Assembly: GCA_018434945.1 (NCBI GenBank)
Contig: JAHDOI010000040.1
Location: 1 to 64,000 of the forward strand
DNA length: 64,000 bases
Reading direction: 5' to 3'
Source: Selenomonadales bacterium
Lineage (GTDB): Bacteria > Bacillota > Negativicutes > Sporomusales > UBA7701
Position numbers and translations under genes: made by a program. This document shows, piece by piece, positions 29,197-37,536 of the stretch. The notes under the pieces were generated by a model. The model saw only the letters and a list, made by a program, of their open reading frames with translations. It was not told the origin of the DNA and did not search any database. How positions within the stretch are numbered: position 1 is the stretch's first letter; each line of letters opens with the position of its first letter.

Positions 29197-29964
29197 ATGG
29201 CCAAAAGACGCGGCGGCGGTGGAGGCGGCGGCGGAGGCCACGATGCTGCCGGTATGATGCGGTGGCTGCTTACTTACGCTGACCTTATCACCCTGATGAT
29301 GGCCTTTTTTGTCATCATGTACGCGATGAGCAAGGCGGATGTGGCCAAATTCAATTCCCTCAAGAACTCGCTGGCGGTGGCTTTCCGTACCGAGGGCTCG
29401 GCCTCAAGCCTTATCTATACCCAGCAGGGCACCCAGCCTGTCGAGCAGGCCATGAGCGCCGACGGCAGCAGGGATACGGAAGATTTCCAGGATATCATCC
29501 ACAAAGTCCAGACGAATGTCAAAGATCAGAAGCAGATCGCTTTCGTGGTCGACGAGCGCGGGCTGACGATCCGCTTTCTGGACAACGTGCTGTTCGACCT
29601 CGGGCAGGCCGAACTCCGCCAGGACGCCCTGTCCATGCTGGACGCGGTAGGCATCGCGTTGAAGAATTCGCATCGCTACGTACGGGTGGAGGGACATGCG
29701 GACAACCTGCCTATCAATACGCTGCAGTTCCCGTCCAACTGGGAGTTGTCCGCTGCCCGGTCGATTGCGGTGACGCGCTACCTCATCGGCAAGCACGGCG
29801 CCGATCCCAGGCGGCTGGCGTCGCTGGGCTACGGCGAGTATCGCCCCCTTTACCCCAACACATCGGAAGAGAACCGGGCCAAGAACCGGCGGGTGGATGT
29901 CGTCGTTTTGCGCAACGACAGGTCTGGCGGCGAGATCAGTAGCTTCGAGCCAATTAAAAGATGA
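29197..29964 (+). CDS. MotB-like flagellar stator / OmpA-domain protein
   Basis: A 255-residue inner-membrane protein. A glycine run (residues 6-14) precedes one span, MMRWLLTYADLITLMMAFFVIMYAM, with the proton- or sodium-channel aspartate D29. After a linker, the C-terminal OmpA/MotB peptidoglycan-binding domain (about 120-240) contains VRVEGHADNLPINTLQFPSNWELSAARS and RRVDVVVLR. No motA lies beside it, unlike standard stator operons. The next gene is cheR, so a motility or chemotaxis role is likely. The ribosome site is AAGGAGTGGGG. Confidence 0.88.
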   Translation: MAKRRGGGGGGGGGHDAAGMMRWLLTYADLITLMMAFFVIMYAMSKADVAKFNSLKNSLAVAFRTEGSASSLIYTQQGTQPVEQAMSADGSRDTEDFQDIIHKVQTNVKDQKQIAFVVDERGLTIRFLDNVLFDLGQAELRQDALSMLDAVGIALKNSHRYVRVEGHADNLPINTLQFPSNWELSAARSIAVTRYLIGKHGADPRRLASLGYGEYRPLYPNTSEENRAKNRRVDVVVLRNDRSGGEISSFEPIKR

Positions 29965-29979
29965 ATATGGGGAGGCAGC

Positions 29980-30759
29980 ATGTCACACGACGATTGGGAG
30001 CTTTTTAAACAGAAACTGTTCGCAAAATCCAACATCGACCTCAACCAGTACAAGCCGGCACAGATGCAGCGCAGGATAACCAACCTGATGAACCGGCACG
30101 GCGTATCGACGTATATGGCCTTTTTCCAGCTGCTTGAGAGCAATCCCAAGATCTATAAGGATTTTATCGATTACCTGACAATCAACGTGACCGAATTTTT
30201 CCGTACGCCTGAGAAGTTCGTCGAGCTGGAGGAAAAGGTCGTCCCCGACCTTTTGACGCGCAGCCCGCGGCTAAATGTCTGGAGCGCCGGGTGCTCGACG
30301 GGCGCCGAGCCGTACTCGCTGGCGATGATCCTGCTGCAGAAGGCCGGCGCGTCCCGCCACCGCATCCTGGCTACCGATCTCGATGTCGAGATGCTGGCCA
30401 AGGCCAAGCAGGGGGTTTACACGGCCGGCGAACTGAAAAATATCCCGGCGCAGCGGCTGGACCGCTATTTTGTCAAAAACGGCGACAGCTACGCTGTCAA
30501 AGACGAGATCAAGGCGCTGGTCGATTTTCAGCGCCACAATCTGTTGCTCGACAAGTTCGAAACAGGGTTCGACCTCATCCTCTGCCGCAACGTGGTCATC
30601 TATTTCACCGAGGAGGCCAAGGACGCCCTTTACCGCCGCTTCTTCGCCGCTCTTAAACCTGGCGGGGTGTTTTTCGTCGGCGGCACGGAGGCGATCCTGA
30701 ATTTCCGCGATATCGGTTTTCAGCATTACCTGCCGTTTTTCTACCGCAAGCCTTTATAA
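29980..30759 (+). CDS. cheR: Chemotaxis protein methyltransferase CheR
   Basis: A 259-residue SAM-dependent glutamate O-methyltransferase for chemoreceptors. The N-terminal helical domain holds LDYLTINVTEFFRTP-type residues (DYLTINVTEFFRTPEKF). The methyltransferase domain holds VWSAGCSTGAEPYSLAMIL (SAM site) and FDLILCRNVVIYFTEEAK. It follows the motB-like gene by fifteen bases behind GGGGAGG and is probably co-transcribed. Its stop overlaps the converging carboxypeptidase gene by six bases. No other che gene is in the window. Confidence 0.94.
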   Translation: MSHDDWELFKQKLFAKSNIDLNQYKPAQMQRRITNLMNRHGVSTYMAFFQLLESNPKIYKDFIDYLTINVTEFFRTPEKFVELEEKVVPDLLTRSPRLNVWSAGCSTGAEPYSLAMILLQKAGASRHRILATDLDVEMLAKAKQGVYTAGELKNIPAQRLDRYFVKNGDSYAVKDEIKALVDFQRHNLLLDKFETGFDLILCRNVVIYFTEEAKDALYRRFFAALKPGGVFFVGGTEAILNFRDIGFQHYLPFFYRKPL

Positions 30760-31917
30760 CACTCCCCAGCCCGCCAGCAGGCGGAAGGTGTGAAGTAAGC
30801 CGCTGAGGAATGTCTTTATGACGGTCCGTTCGCCGACTTCGCGGCTGGCGACGATATCGACCGTTTTTTCGGCCTTGTCGCCGACGAAGAAGACGATTTC
30901 ACCGATCTTTTGGCCCTGGTATACCGGGGCCGTGATTTTTTTCGGCAGATCGATCTCCACCGTCACCCGGGAGTAGTCGGCGGCGGGGACGACGAGGGCG
31001 GCCGGAGCGGCGGACACTGCGTCGACCGTCGCGGTGAGGCCGCTTTCGACCGGGAGGGTGCCGATCAGGGCGCCCTGATCGGCATAGTCATAAATATCGT
31101 AGTTGTCGAATCCGAATTTGAGAAGCTGCATCGAGTCGTACCAGCGGGAGTGGTCGTGGAGGACGACGGCGATCAGTTTGTGGTTGCCGCGGGTGGCGCT
31201 GGATACGAGGCAGGGCCCGGCCTCGCCGGTTGTGCCGGTTTTCACGCCGTCCGCCTCTTCGAGCATCCACAGCAGCTTGTTGGTGTTGCGGAGGTTGACG
31301 TCTTTCTCGCGGCCGCGCCTGTCGAGCCAGTCGATACTGATTTCCTTGCTGCCGACGAGGGCGGCGAAGGTCGGGTGGGCGAGGGCGAAGCGGGCGAGGA
31401 GCGCGAGGTCGTAGGCCGAGGAATAATGGCCGGGAGCACTCAGGCCGTGGGGGTTGCGGAAATGGGTGTCGGTGGCGCCGAGAGCGCGGGCCCGCTCGTT
31501 CATCAGCTCGACGAAAGCTTCGTTTGTTCCGGCCAGATGTTCGGCGATGGCGACGGCGGCGTCGTTGCCCGAGCGCAGCAGCAGGCCGCTCAACAGTTCG
31601 TGCAGGGAAAGGACCTGACCGGCATAGAGGTGCATGGACGAACCCCGGGTGGCAGCAGCCCGCAGGCTGACCCTGACCGGATCGTCAAGCCGGCCGCTCT
31701 CGATGGCGAGGATGGCGGTCATGATTTTGGTGGTGCTGGCAGGCGCGTTGCGCTCGCGGCTGTTTTTCTCGAACAGCACCTCGCCGGTTTTGGCGTCGAT
31801 AAGCACGCCCGCCCGCGCCTTAATCTGCGGGGGGGCGGCTGCGGCCGCCGGCCAGGCGGCCAGAAATATGCCGATGAACACGGCAAAGAGGGCGAGGGCG
31901 GTGCGGTGCCGAGTCAT
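30754..31917 (-). CDS. dacF: D-alanyl-D-alanine carboxypeptidase (DacF/PBP5 type)
   Basis: A 387-residue exported peptidase that trims the stem-peptide terminal D-Ala. A signal peptide ends near PAAAAAP (residue 29). Catalytic motifs: S61-x-x-K64 (ASTTK), S116-G-N (RSGNDAA) and KTG in DGVKTGTTGEAG. A PBP5 C-terminal domain and a hydrophobic C-terminal anchor end the protein. The ATG at 31917 sits seven bases after GGAGGG. In endospore formers such paralogues (DacF/DacB) act on the spore cortex, but a vegetative role is equally possible. Confidence 0.92.
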   Translation of the reverse strand: MTRHRTALALFAVFIGIFLAAWPAAAAAPPQIKARAGVLIDAKTGEVLFEKNSRERNAPASTTKIMTAILAIESGRLDDPVRVSLRAAATRGSSMHLYAGQVLSLHELLSGLLLRSGNDAAVAIAEHLAGTNEAFVELMNERARALGATDTHFRNPHGLSAPGHYSSAYDLALLARFALAHPTFAALVGSKEISIDWLDRRGREKDVNLRNTNKLLWMLEEADGVKTGTTGEAGPCLVSSATRGNHKLIAVVLHDHSRWYDSMQLLKFGFDNYDIYDYADQGALIGTLPVESGLTATVDAVSAAPAALVVPAADYSRVTVEIDLPKKITAPVYQGQKIGEIVFFVGDKAEKTVDIVASREVGERTVIKTFLSGLLHTFRLLAGWGVL

Positions 31918-32095
31918 AGCGTCCCTCCTGTGCAAACTATTAAATTATATTGCCTGCGGCGGCGGTTCATTCCGCTGGCTGCAAAGGATAAAGGCATACC
32001 CGCTATGCGTGAAAGGAATGGGCGCAGGGGCAGGATTTTCCGCGCACCGCACCGTATTAGATTTGTACCACCGATAATGAGAGGGGCGATTTGAC

Positions 32096-33274
32096 ATGAT
32101 TAAAACCGATCCGCTGGTTATGATTCCCGGGCCGACGCCGGTGGCCGATCCCATCCGGCAGGCGATGGCTACCCAGACGTATGGTCATACCTACAGCGCT
32201 TTCGTGAAGGTTTACAAGGAGTGTCTGGCCGGCCTTAAGACCATCTTTCAGGCCGAGCAGATGATCGTCGTCGGCGGGGCCGGCACGCTGTCGATGGAGA
32301 TGGGCCTGATAAATACCGTGAAGGCCGGCGAGGAGATCCTCGTCGTCACCCACGGGGTGTTCGGCGACCGTTACGCTCTCGTGGCCAAGGCGCTCGGCAT
32401 CCAGGCCGACGTCTTGAGCTGCCCGGTGGGCGAGCGGGTGCCTTTGGCGGCTATCGAGGCGAAGCTGGCGGCGAAGAAGTACGCCGCCATTACCCTCACC
32501 CATGTCGACACCTCTTCGGGCGTTATGGCTCAGCCCAAGGAAGTGGGCGAACTGGCCAAGAAATACGACACCCTGTTCATTCTCGACGGCGTGTGCGCGA
32601 GCGCCGGCATCCCCGAGCCGATGCAGGACTGGGGCATAGACATGATCGTCACCACCTGCCAGAAGGCTTTCGGAACGCCGCCCGGCCTGACGATGGTCGC
32701 TATCGGCCCCAAGGCCCTCGCCCGCCGCGAGGCGCTGGGCACCGTGCCGACCTACTACAGCGATTGGAAGAACTGGCTGCCGATCATGGATAACCCTGGC
32801 ATGTATTTCGCCACCCCGCCGGTTAATCTCATCCTGGCGCTGAACGAATCGGTGAAGATCATCCTCGCCGAAGGCCTGGAAAACCGCTTCGCCCGCCACG
32901 AGCGCATCGGCCGCAGCGTGCGGGCCGGACTGGCGGCGATCGGCTTCAAGACGGTTACGGCCGCCGAAGCGCTGGCGCCGACCCTGACGGTGGCCTATTA
33001 CCCCGCCGGGGTTGACTGCGCCGCCTTCCGGGCCAAAATGGAAGACTACGGCGTCGTCGTGGCCGGCGCGCTGGGCGAGATCAAGGGCAAGGCGTTCCGC
33101 ATCGGCCATATGGGCAACGTCTGCATCACCGAGATCGTCAAGACGCTGTCGTCGGTGGAGCGGGCGCTGAACGCCCTCGGCGTGCCGGTGCAGTCGGGCG
33201 CCGCCGTGGGCGCGGCCTGCGCCGAATGGGACAAAGCTGCCCCGTCTTCCTGCTCGTGCGGCTGCGGGAAATAA
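32096..33274 (+). CDS. Class V aminotransferase (alanine/serine-glyoxylate type) with Cys tail
   Basis: A 392-residue PLP enzyme. It begins DPLVMIPGPTPVADPIRQAM and contains THVDTSSGVMAQPKEVGELA. The PLP lysine lies in TTCQKAFGTPPGLTM. Relatives transaminate alanine or serine with glyoxylate, or act on related 2-oxo acids. The C-terminal tail ends SSCSCGCGK, a short C-x-C-x-C cluster not expected in this fold, which might bind metal. Monocistronic, ended by a terminator at 33285. The physiological substrate is undetermined. Confidence 0.88.
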   Translation: MIKTDPLVMIPGPTPVADPIRQAMATQTYGHTYSAFVKVYKECLAGLKTIFQAEQMIVVGGAGTLSMEMGLINTVKAGEEILVVTHGVFGDRYALVAKALGIQADVLSCPVGERVPLAAIEAKLAAKKYAAITLTHVDTSSGVMAQPKEVGELAKKYDTLFILDGVCASAGIPEPMQDWGIDMIVTTCQKAFGTPPGLTMVAIGPKALARREALGTVPTYYSDWKNWLPIMDNPGMYFATPPVNLILALNESVKIILAEGLENRFARHERIGRSVRAGLAAIGFKTVTAAEALAPTLTVAYYPAGVDCAAFRAKMEDYGVVVAGALGEIKGKAFRIGHMGNVCITEIVKTLSSVERALNALGVPVQSGAAVGAACAEWDKAAPSSCSCGCGK

Positions 33275-33284
33275 GAATGACGAG

Positions 33285-33312
33285 AGGCCGGGGAGAAATC
33301 CCCGGCCTTTAT
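33285..33312 (+). terminator. Terminator after the aminotransferase
   Basis: AGGCCGGGGA pairs with TCCCCGGCCT over a four-base loop and is followed by TTATAT. Confidence 0.78.
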
Positions 33313-33324
33313 ATCTGTACTGCC

Positions 33325-33447
33325 GAGGTTGTCTAAAAAGCTCCAGATGCAAGGCGCACCGGAAGAGCGCGCCGCGCCGCGTACTAAACCGTACGCAAGC
33401 AAGCGCTCTGAGGAGCAACGCCGCAGATGGACTTTTTAGGCAACCTC
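33325..33447. repeat. Dispersed hairpin repeat, copy A
   Basis: Outer arms GAGGTTGTCTAAAAAG and CTTTTTAGGCAACCTC pair with one G-T wobble. Inside lie CCAGATGCAAGGCG, a central GCGTAC-loop-GTACGC palindrome, AAGCAAGCGCTCT and CAACGCCGCAGATGG. The inner part closely matches the reverse complement of 60854-60972, and the right arm matches 63148-63288. It sits between two converging genes. Confidence 0.85.
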
Positions 33448-33449
33448 CC

Positions 33450-33842
33450 CTATTTAGGTTTATAAGGCTTGAGCTGCTGCCACTGGCTGGCGATTTGCTG
33501 GTCATACCTCCTGATGGTCGCGGTGCGTTCGTTCCGGAGGGCCTGTATGCTGCCGAGGACGTTCTGGTCGAAAGCATAGACCTTGCTTTTGGGGACGGTG
33601 ACGGGTTGGCCGTACTCTTTGAGGCGGGTGGCGGCTTTGATGTTTGTTTTGCCTTCTTTGACGACGACGGCCGGTTCGAGCATGTCGGACCCCTCGTAGC
33701 GATGGATGAGGCAGTCGGGCTGCAGGTGATCGATGACGCTCTTGCTTTCGCCTTCGAGGACGACGGGGCAGCCGCATCCCGGGCAGGCGGCCGCTTCGAG
33801 GGTCAGCCAGGAGTGACAGTTGGCGCATACGATTCCTTCCAT
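33450..33842 (-). CDS. Zinc-ribbon hypothetical protein
   Basis: A 130-residue protein. The N-terminal ribbon has CANC and CPGCGC (residues 6-26), followed by a mixed alpha/beta region and a basic, Gln-rich C-terminus (RRYDQQIASQWQQLKPYKPK). The ATG at 33842 lies five bases after GGAGGTG. A longer frame would run through the divergent T-box promoter. Function unknown, possibly a small nucleic-acid- or protein-binding factor. Confidence 0.7.
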   Translation of the reverse strand: MEGIVCANCHSWLTLEAAACPGCGCPVVLEGESKSVIDHLQPDCLIHRYEGSDMLEPAVVVKEGKTNIKAATRLKEYGQPVTVPKSKVYAFDQNVLGSIQALRNERTATIRRYDQQIASQWQQLKPYKPK

Positions 33843-33910
33843 GATTACACCTCCGCCTGGGTAGTTTGCCCCATACCCGTTCTGCGTATTAGCGGACGGG
33901 GGAAAATGTG

Positions 33911-33940
33911 TTGACAAGGGCGCGTCCGGTCTGCTATACT
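33911..33940 (+). promoter_or_regulatory. Sigma-A promoter of the Trp T-box operon
   Basis: TTGACA (33911-33916) and TATACT (33935-33940) are separated by 18 bases. This near-consensus promoter drives the first T-box leader. Confidence 0.85.
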
Positions 33941-33946
33941 CATACC

Positions 33947-34235
33947 AAAATACATATATTAACATCGATGACCAGGAAGAGTACACATGGCAAGAGGGTC
34001 ACAGCGAGCCAACGGTAGTGGGAGTTTGGCACTGCTCGACATGTCGAATGGGCCTGGGAGATACGGTCCGAGCCGCAGCCGCGGGGTAGGCGCCGTCGGG
34101 ATCTTCCCCCGTTAAGAGGAAGCGGGTATCGGAGTTTTGGCTCCCGTACCATGTTAAGCTGGGCCGCTTCTGCGGCCAATTAGGGTGGCACCGCGGGTTA
34201 ACCCCTCGTCCCTTCACCGGGACGTGGGGTTTTTA
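33947..34235 (+). ncRNA. T-box: T-box leader 1, tryptophan-specific
   Basis: Stem I contains the AGTA element, CAGCGAGCC and, in the specifier loop, CGAATGGGCC with TGG (Trp codon) at 34049-34051. The antiterminator holds AGGGTGGCACCGCGGG (34182-34197), whose TGGC bulge fits a tRNA ending GCCA, as tRNA-Trp of Firmicutes does. The terminator is ACCCCTCGTCCC, loop, GGGACGTGGGGTTTTT (34200-34235). Uncharged tRNA-Trp should allow transcription of ecfA1-A2-T. Confidence 0.93.
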
Positions 34236-34259
34236 TATTTTCAGCGAGGAGGTTTGGCG

Positions 34260-35132
34260 ATGGCGGCGATTGTGTTCGATAATTTCAGTTACTCATACGA
34301 CGGCGCCGCGAAAGCGCTGGACGGCGTCGACCTTACCGTGGCCCGGGGCTCGTTTACCGTTGTGGCCGGACCGAGCGGCGCCGGGAAGACGACGCTGTGT
34401 TTTGCGGCGTGCGGCGTTGTGCCTCATTATTTCGGCGGCAGCATGGCGGGCCGCGTTAGTGTGGCGGGGGTCGCGACCGCCGGCAGTAGCATGCGGGAAC
34501 TCGCCGTCAATGTGGGCACGGTGCTCGAGGACTTTGAGAGCCAACTTGTGACGATGACGGTGGCCGAAGAGGTCGCCTTCGCGCTTGAAAATCGCGGCGT
34601 CGGGCACGACAGGATAGCCCGCCGGATCGGCGAGGTGCTGGCCCAGGTGGGGCTGGCGGGGCTGGAGGACCGGGAGGTCGGCTCGCTGTCGGGCGGGCAG
34701 AAGCAGCGTCTGGCGATCGCTTCGGTGCTGGCGACGCGCCCGGAAATCCTCGTGCTTGACGAGCCGGCTTCGGCTCTCGACCCGGAAGGGGCGGAGGAGC
34801 TTTACGCCCTCCTGGCTTCTCTCAACCGCGAGTACGGCATGACGCTGCTGGTGGTGGAGCACGACCTGGCACGGGTGCTGGCTTATGCCGATAACCTGTT
34901 GGTGCTGGCCGACGGACGGATAGCCTGTCAGGGGCGACCCGAGGAGGTGCTGCCGGTGCTCGCCCGCAGTGAGGAGCTGGCGGCGATGGTGCCGCCGCTT
35001 TGGCAGCTCAAGTTTGGCCTGGAGGAGCGGTTCGAAACCAGGTTCGCCCCCTGGCGGCACGAGGGCGAGGCGATCGAGGAACTGGGCGGCTTTATCGGCG
35101 CCGGCCGCAGGGAGGATACGAAAAGTGCTTGA
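34260..35132 (+). CDS. ecfA1: ECF transporter ATP-binding subunit A1
   Basis: A 290-residue ABC ATPase. Walker A is AGPSGAGKTTLC, the Q-loop lies near VLEDFESQLVT, the signature is LSGGQKQRLAIAS, and Walker B is ILVLDEPASALD with VVEHDLARVL after it. It energises uptake through EcfT and an S component. The ATG follows GAGGAGG, 25 bases after the T-box terminator. It overlaps the next gene by eight bases. Confidence 0.93.
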   Translation: MAAIVFDNFSYSYDGAAKALDGVDLTVARGSFTVVAGPSGAGKTTLCFAACGVVPHYFGGSMAGRVSVAGVATAGSSMRELAVNVGTVLEDFESQLVTMTVAEEVAFALENRGVGHDRIARRIGEVLAQVGLAGLEDREVGSLSGGQKQRLAIASVLATRPEILVLDEPASALDPEGAEELYALLASLNREYGMTLLVVEHDLARVLAYADNLLVLADGRIACQGRPEEVLPVLARSEELAAMVPPLWQLKFGLEERFETRFAPWRHEGEAIEELGGFIGAGRREDTKSA

Positions 35133-35949
35133 GATTGACAATGTCAGTTATTGTTATAAGGCTGGCCAATATGCCGTCCATGGCGTAAGCCTGACGGTGG
35201 CGGACGGCGAATTCGTCGCCATCGCCGGCCGCAACGGCAGCGGCAAGACGACCCTGACCCGCCTGGTGATGGGGCTGCTGCGGCCGACGGCAGGCACGAT
35301 ATTGCTGGACGGACGCGCGACAGCCGGGACGGCGACGGCGGCGATCGCCCGCCAGGTGGGCTATGTTTTCCAGAATCCCGACAGGCAGATATTCCGCGAT
35401 TCGGTGGCCGAAGAAGCGGCCTATGGCCCCGAGCAGCTCGGCTTCGCCGCCGCCGAAATCCGCGACGCGGTCGCCTCGGCCCTGGAGGCCACCGGACTCG
35501 CCGCCATGGCCGCCGCTTACCCGCGGACGCTGTCCAAAGGGCAGAAGCAGCGCCTGGCGATCGCCTCGGCGCTCGCCCTGTCGCCCCGCCTGCTGATTCT
35601 CGACGAGCCGACCAGCGGCCAGGATGCCCGCGAGAAGGCGGCGCTGATGGAGCTGCTGACCGGGCTGAACACCCAGGGCACGGCGATACTGCTGGTGACG
35701 CATGATATGGAGCTGCTGGCCCGCTACGCGCGGCGGGCGGTGGTGATGACCGCCGGCCGGGTGGTTTTCGATGGCGGCGTGCGCGAATTGTTCGCCGGCG
35801 ACACCGATGTGGGCGCCTGGGGCCTCCGCGAGCCGGCGGCGGCGCGGGTGGCAAGAGGGCTGAGGGATTGCGGCGTGGCGCCGGGGCCGCTTGTGCCGGA
35901 GGAACTGAACGGCGAGATCGCCGTGGCGAGGAGGGAACTTTATGCGTAA
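35125..35949 (+). CDS. ecfA2: ECF transporter ATP-binding subunit A2
   Basis: A 274-residue ABC ATPase with Walker A IAGRNGSGKTTLTR, GYVFQNPDRQIFRDSVAEEA (the EcfA-type Q-loop region), signature LSKGQKQRLAIAS (Lys instead of the second Gly) and Walker B LLILDEPTSGQD. GTG start overlapping ecfA1. It forms the heterodimeric motor with EcfA1. Confidence 0.93.
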   Translation: MLEIDNVSYCYKAGQYAVHGVSLTVADGEFVAIAGRNGSGKTTLTRLVMGLLRPTAGTILLDGRATAGTATAAIARQVGYVFQNPDRQIFRDSVAEEAAYGPEQLGFAAAEIRDAVASALEATGLAAMAAAYPRTLSKGQKQRLAIASALALSPRLLILDEPTSGQDAREKAALMELLTGLNTQGTAILLVTHDMELLARYARRAVVMTAGRVVFDGGVRELFAGDTDVGAWGLREPAAARVARGLRDCGVAPGPLVPEELNGEIAVARRELYA

Positions 35950-36622
35950 AACAGCGCCCCTGACGAAAATAGTGATGGTTTTCCTCGTATCGCTGTGGGC
36001 GATGCTCCTGGATTCGGCGGCTGCCCTGGCGCTGCTGACGGCCGCGCTGGTGGCATTGTTCGCCTTGTCGAAGGCGCCGGCCGCCAGCTACAAGGCTCTG
36101 GGCAGCCTGGGGATTTTTGCCGCGGGGCTGACGGCAATGCAGTTCGCCCTGGGCGCCGAGGCGGAGTTTTCGGCGGTGGTCGGCCTGCGCATGGCGATGA
36201 TGACCGGCCTGTTCATCCTCCTGATGGCCACCACCCGCATCCAGGACCTAACCGCCGCGCTTGTCCGGCAGCTGCGCGTTCCCTACGAATACGCCTTCAT
36301 GGTTACGGCTTCGCTGCGCTTCGTCCCCGACCTGCTGGCCGAGGTCAAGGCGGTGCAGGAGGCCCAGGCCTGCCGGGGTTACTCCAACCGGGGGAGCGTT
36401 GCGCGACGGCTGAGAAACTACCTGACGATCGTTCAGCCGCTGGTGCTGCGGTCGGTGACCCGCTCGGAAACGATGGCGATGAGCCTGGAGCTCAGGGGTT
36501 TCGGCGCCAATCGCGCCGGGGGTTACGGCACCAGCATCGCTTTCGGCTACCGCGACTACCTGGCGCTGGCCGCCCTGGCGGCAGGCACGGCGATGATCGT
36601 GGCGATGAGATTTTATCGGTAG
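35942..36622 (+). CDS. ecfT: ECF transporter transmembrane subunit EcfT
   Basis: A 226-residue membrane protein with about five spans. It carries the two short coupling-helix motifs ACRGYSNRG and LELRGFGAN (the X-R-G pattern) that contact the ATPases. The ATG overlaps the ecfA2 end. It scaffolds the ATPases and an S component, here presumably TrpP encoded after the second T-box. Confidence 0.92.
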   Translation: MRKTAPLTKIVMVFLVSLWAMLLDSAAALALLTAALVALFALSKAPAASYKALGSLGIFAAGLTAMQFALGAEAEFSAVVGLRMAMMTGLFILLMATTRIQDLTAALVRQLRVPYEYAFMVTASLRFVPDLLAEVKAVQEAQACRGYSNRGSVARRLRNYLTIVQPLVLRSVTRSETMAMSLELRGFGANRAGGYGTSIAFGYRDYLALAALAAGTAMIVAMRFYR

Positions 36623-36644
36623 ATTATTTCTTTAGACAGCCGAG

Positions 36645-36918
36645 AATATGCGAAGTCGGTGAACGGGAATAGTACCCATGCAAGAGAGTCTCAGCGAGCC
36701 AACGATGGTGTGAGGTTGGCACAGCTCGGCATGGCGAATGGACCCGGGAGACACGGCCCGAGCCGCGAAAGCGGGGTAGGAACCGTCGGCATTCCCCCGT
36801 TAACGGGAAACGGATAGCGGCGCGTCGCGCCGCATCCGGAAGAGTGAGCCGCACTGCGGCTAACTTGGGTGGCACCACGGGCAGAAGACCCGTCCCTGGC
36901 TGGGGACGGGTCTTTTTA
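36645..36918 (+). ncRNA. T-box: T-box leader 2, tryptophan-specific
   Basis: A second full T-box lies between ecfT and trpP. It has AGTA in stem I, CAGCGAGCC, and the specifier region CGAATGGACC with TGG at 36739-36741. TGGGTGGCACCACGGG (36866-36881) has the same TGGC acceptor bulge, and the terminator is AGACCCGTCCC, loop, GGGGACGGGTCTTTTT. I see no good promoter between ecfT and this leader, so it may act as a second gate on readthrough from the first promoter. Confidence 0.93.
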
Positions 36919-36951
36919 TATGCACTTTTAAATAACGGGAGGAGAATAAAA

Positions 36952-37536
36952 ATGGAAAAACGAGACAATCAGGAAATGATCCGCGTGGCGAAGACGGGGG
37001 GCAATACAAGGGGAGTGGCGGTTATCGCGCTGCTGCTGGCCATCGGCGTCATTCTGCGGCTCGTCAGCCCGAGTATAGCGGGCATCACCCCGAACTGGAT
37101 GATCGCCATGTACTGTCTGGCCATCCTCATCGTGCGGCCCGGGCTCAAGCAGTCCGCCGGCATCGGCCTGGTGGCCGGCGTGGTCTGCATGGCAACCTCC
37201 AAAGCGATCTTCCCCTACGCCAATCTCATCAGCGAACCGGTCGGCGCGGTGGCCTGCGCCCTGGTTGTCGGCCTCGCGGACCGTCTCAGGGTCTTCGGTC
37301 TTACCCTGATGCCGGCGGTCAGCACCTTCATCGGCACCCTCGTCAGCGGCTTCGTCTTCATCACCATCACCAAGTTCGCGATGAACATCCCGATGCAGGT
37401 TTACCTATACGGCATGCTGCCGGTGGTGCTGACGGTGGGGGCGGTTAACTGCGTCGTCGCCCAGGCCCTCTATTACCCGGCAGTGAAGCTGTTCACAGGC
37501 AAAACGGCCGTCGTCGCAAAGGAGGAGAAAGTATGA
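36952..37536 (+). CDS. trpP: Tryptophan-specific ECF substrate-binding protein TrpP
   Basis: A 194-residue membrane protein with about five or six spans (GVAVIALLLAIGVILRLVSP, ITPNWMIAMYCLAILIV, LISEPVGAVACALVVGLADR). Length and layout fit the TrpP family. Identification is supported strongly by the Trp T-box directly upstream and the EcfA1A2T motor just before it. The ribosome site is GGGAGGAG. The stop overlaps the paaK start (ATGA). Confidence 0.88.
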   Translation: MEKRDNQEMIRVAKTGGNTRGVAVIALLLAIGVILRLVSPSIAGITPNWMIAMYCLAILIVRPGLKQSAGIGLVAGVVCMATSKAIFPYANLISEPVGAVACALVVGLADRLRVFGLTLMPAVSTFIGTLVSGFVFITITKFAMNIPMQVYLYGMLPVVLTVGAVNCVVAQALYYPAVKLFTGKTAVVAKEEKV

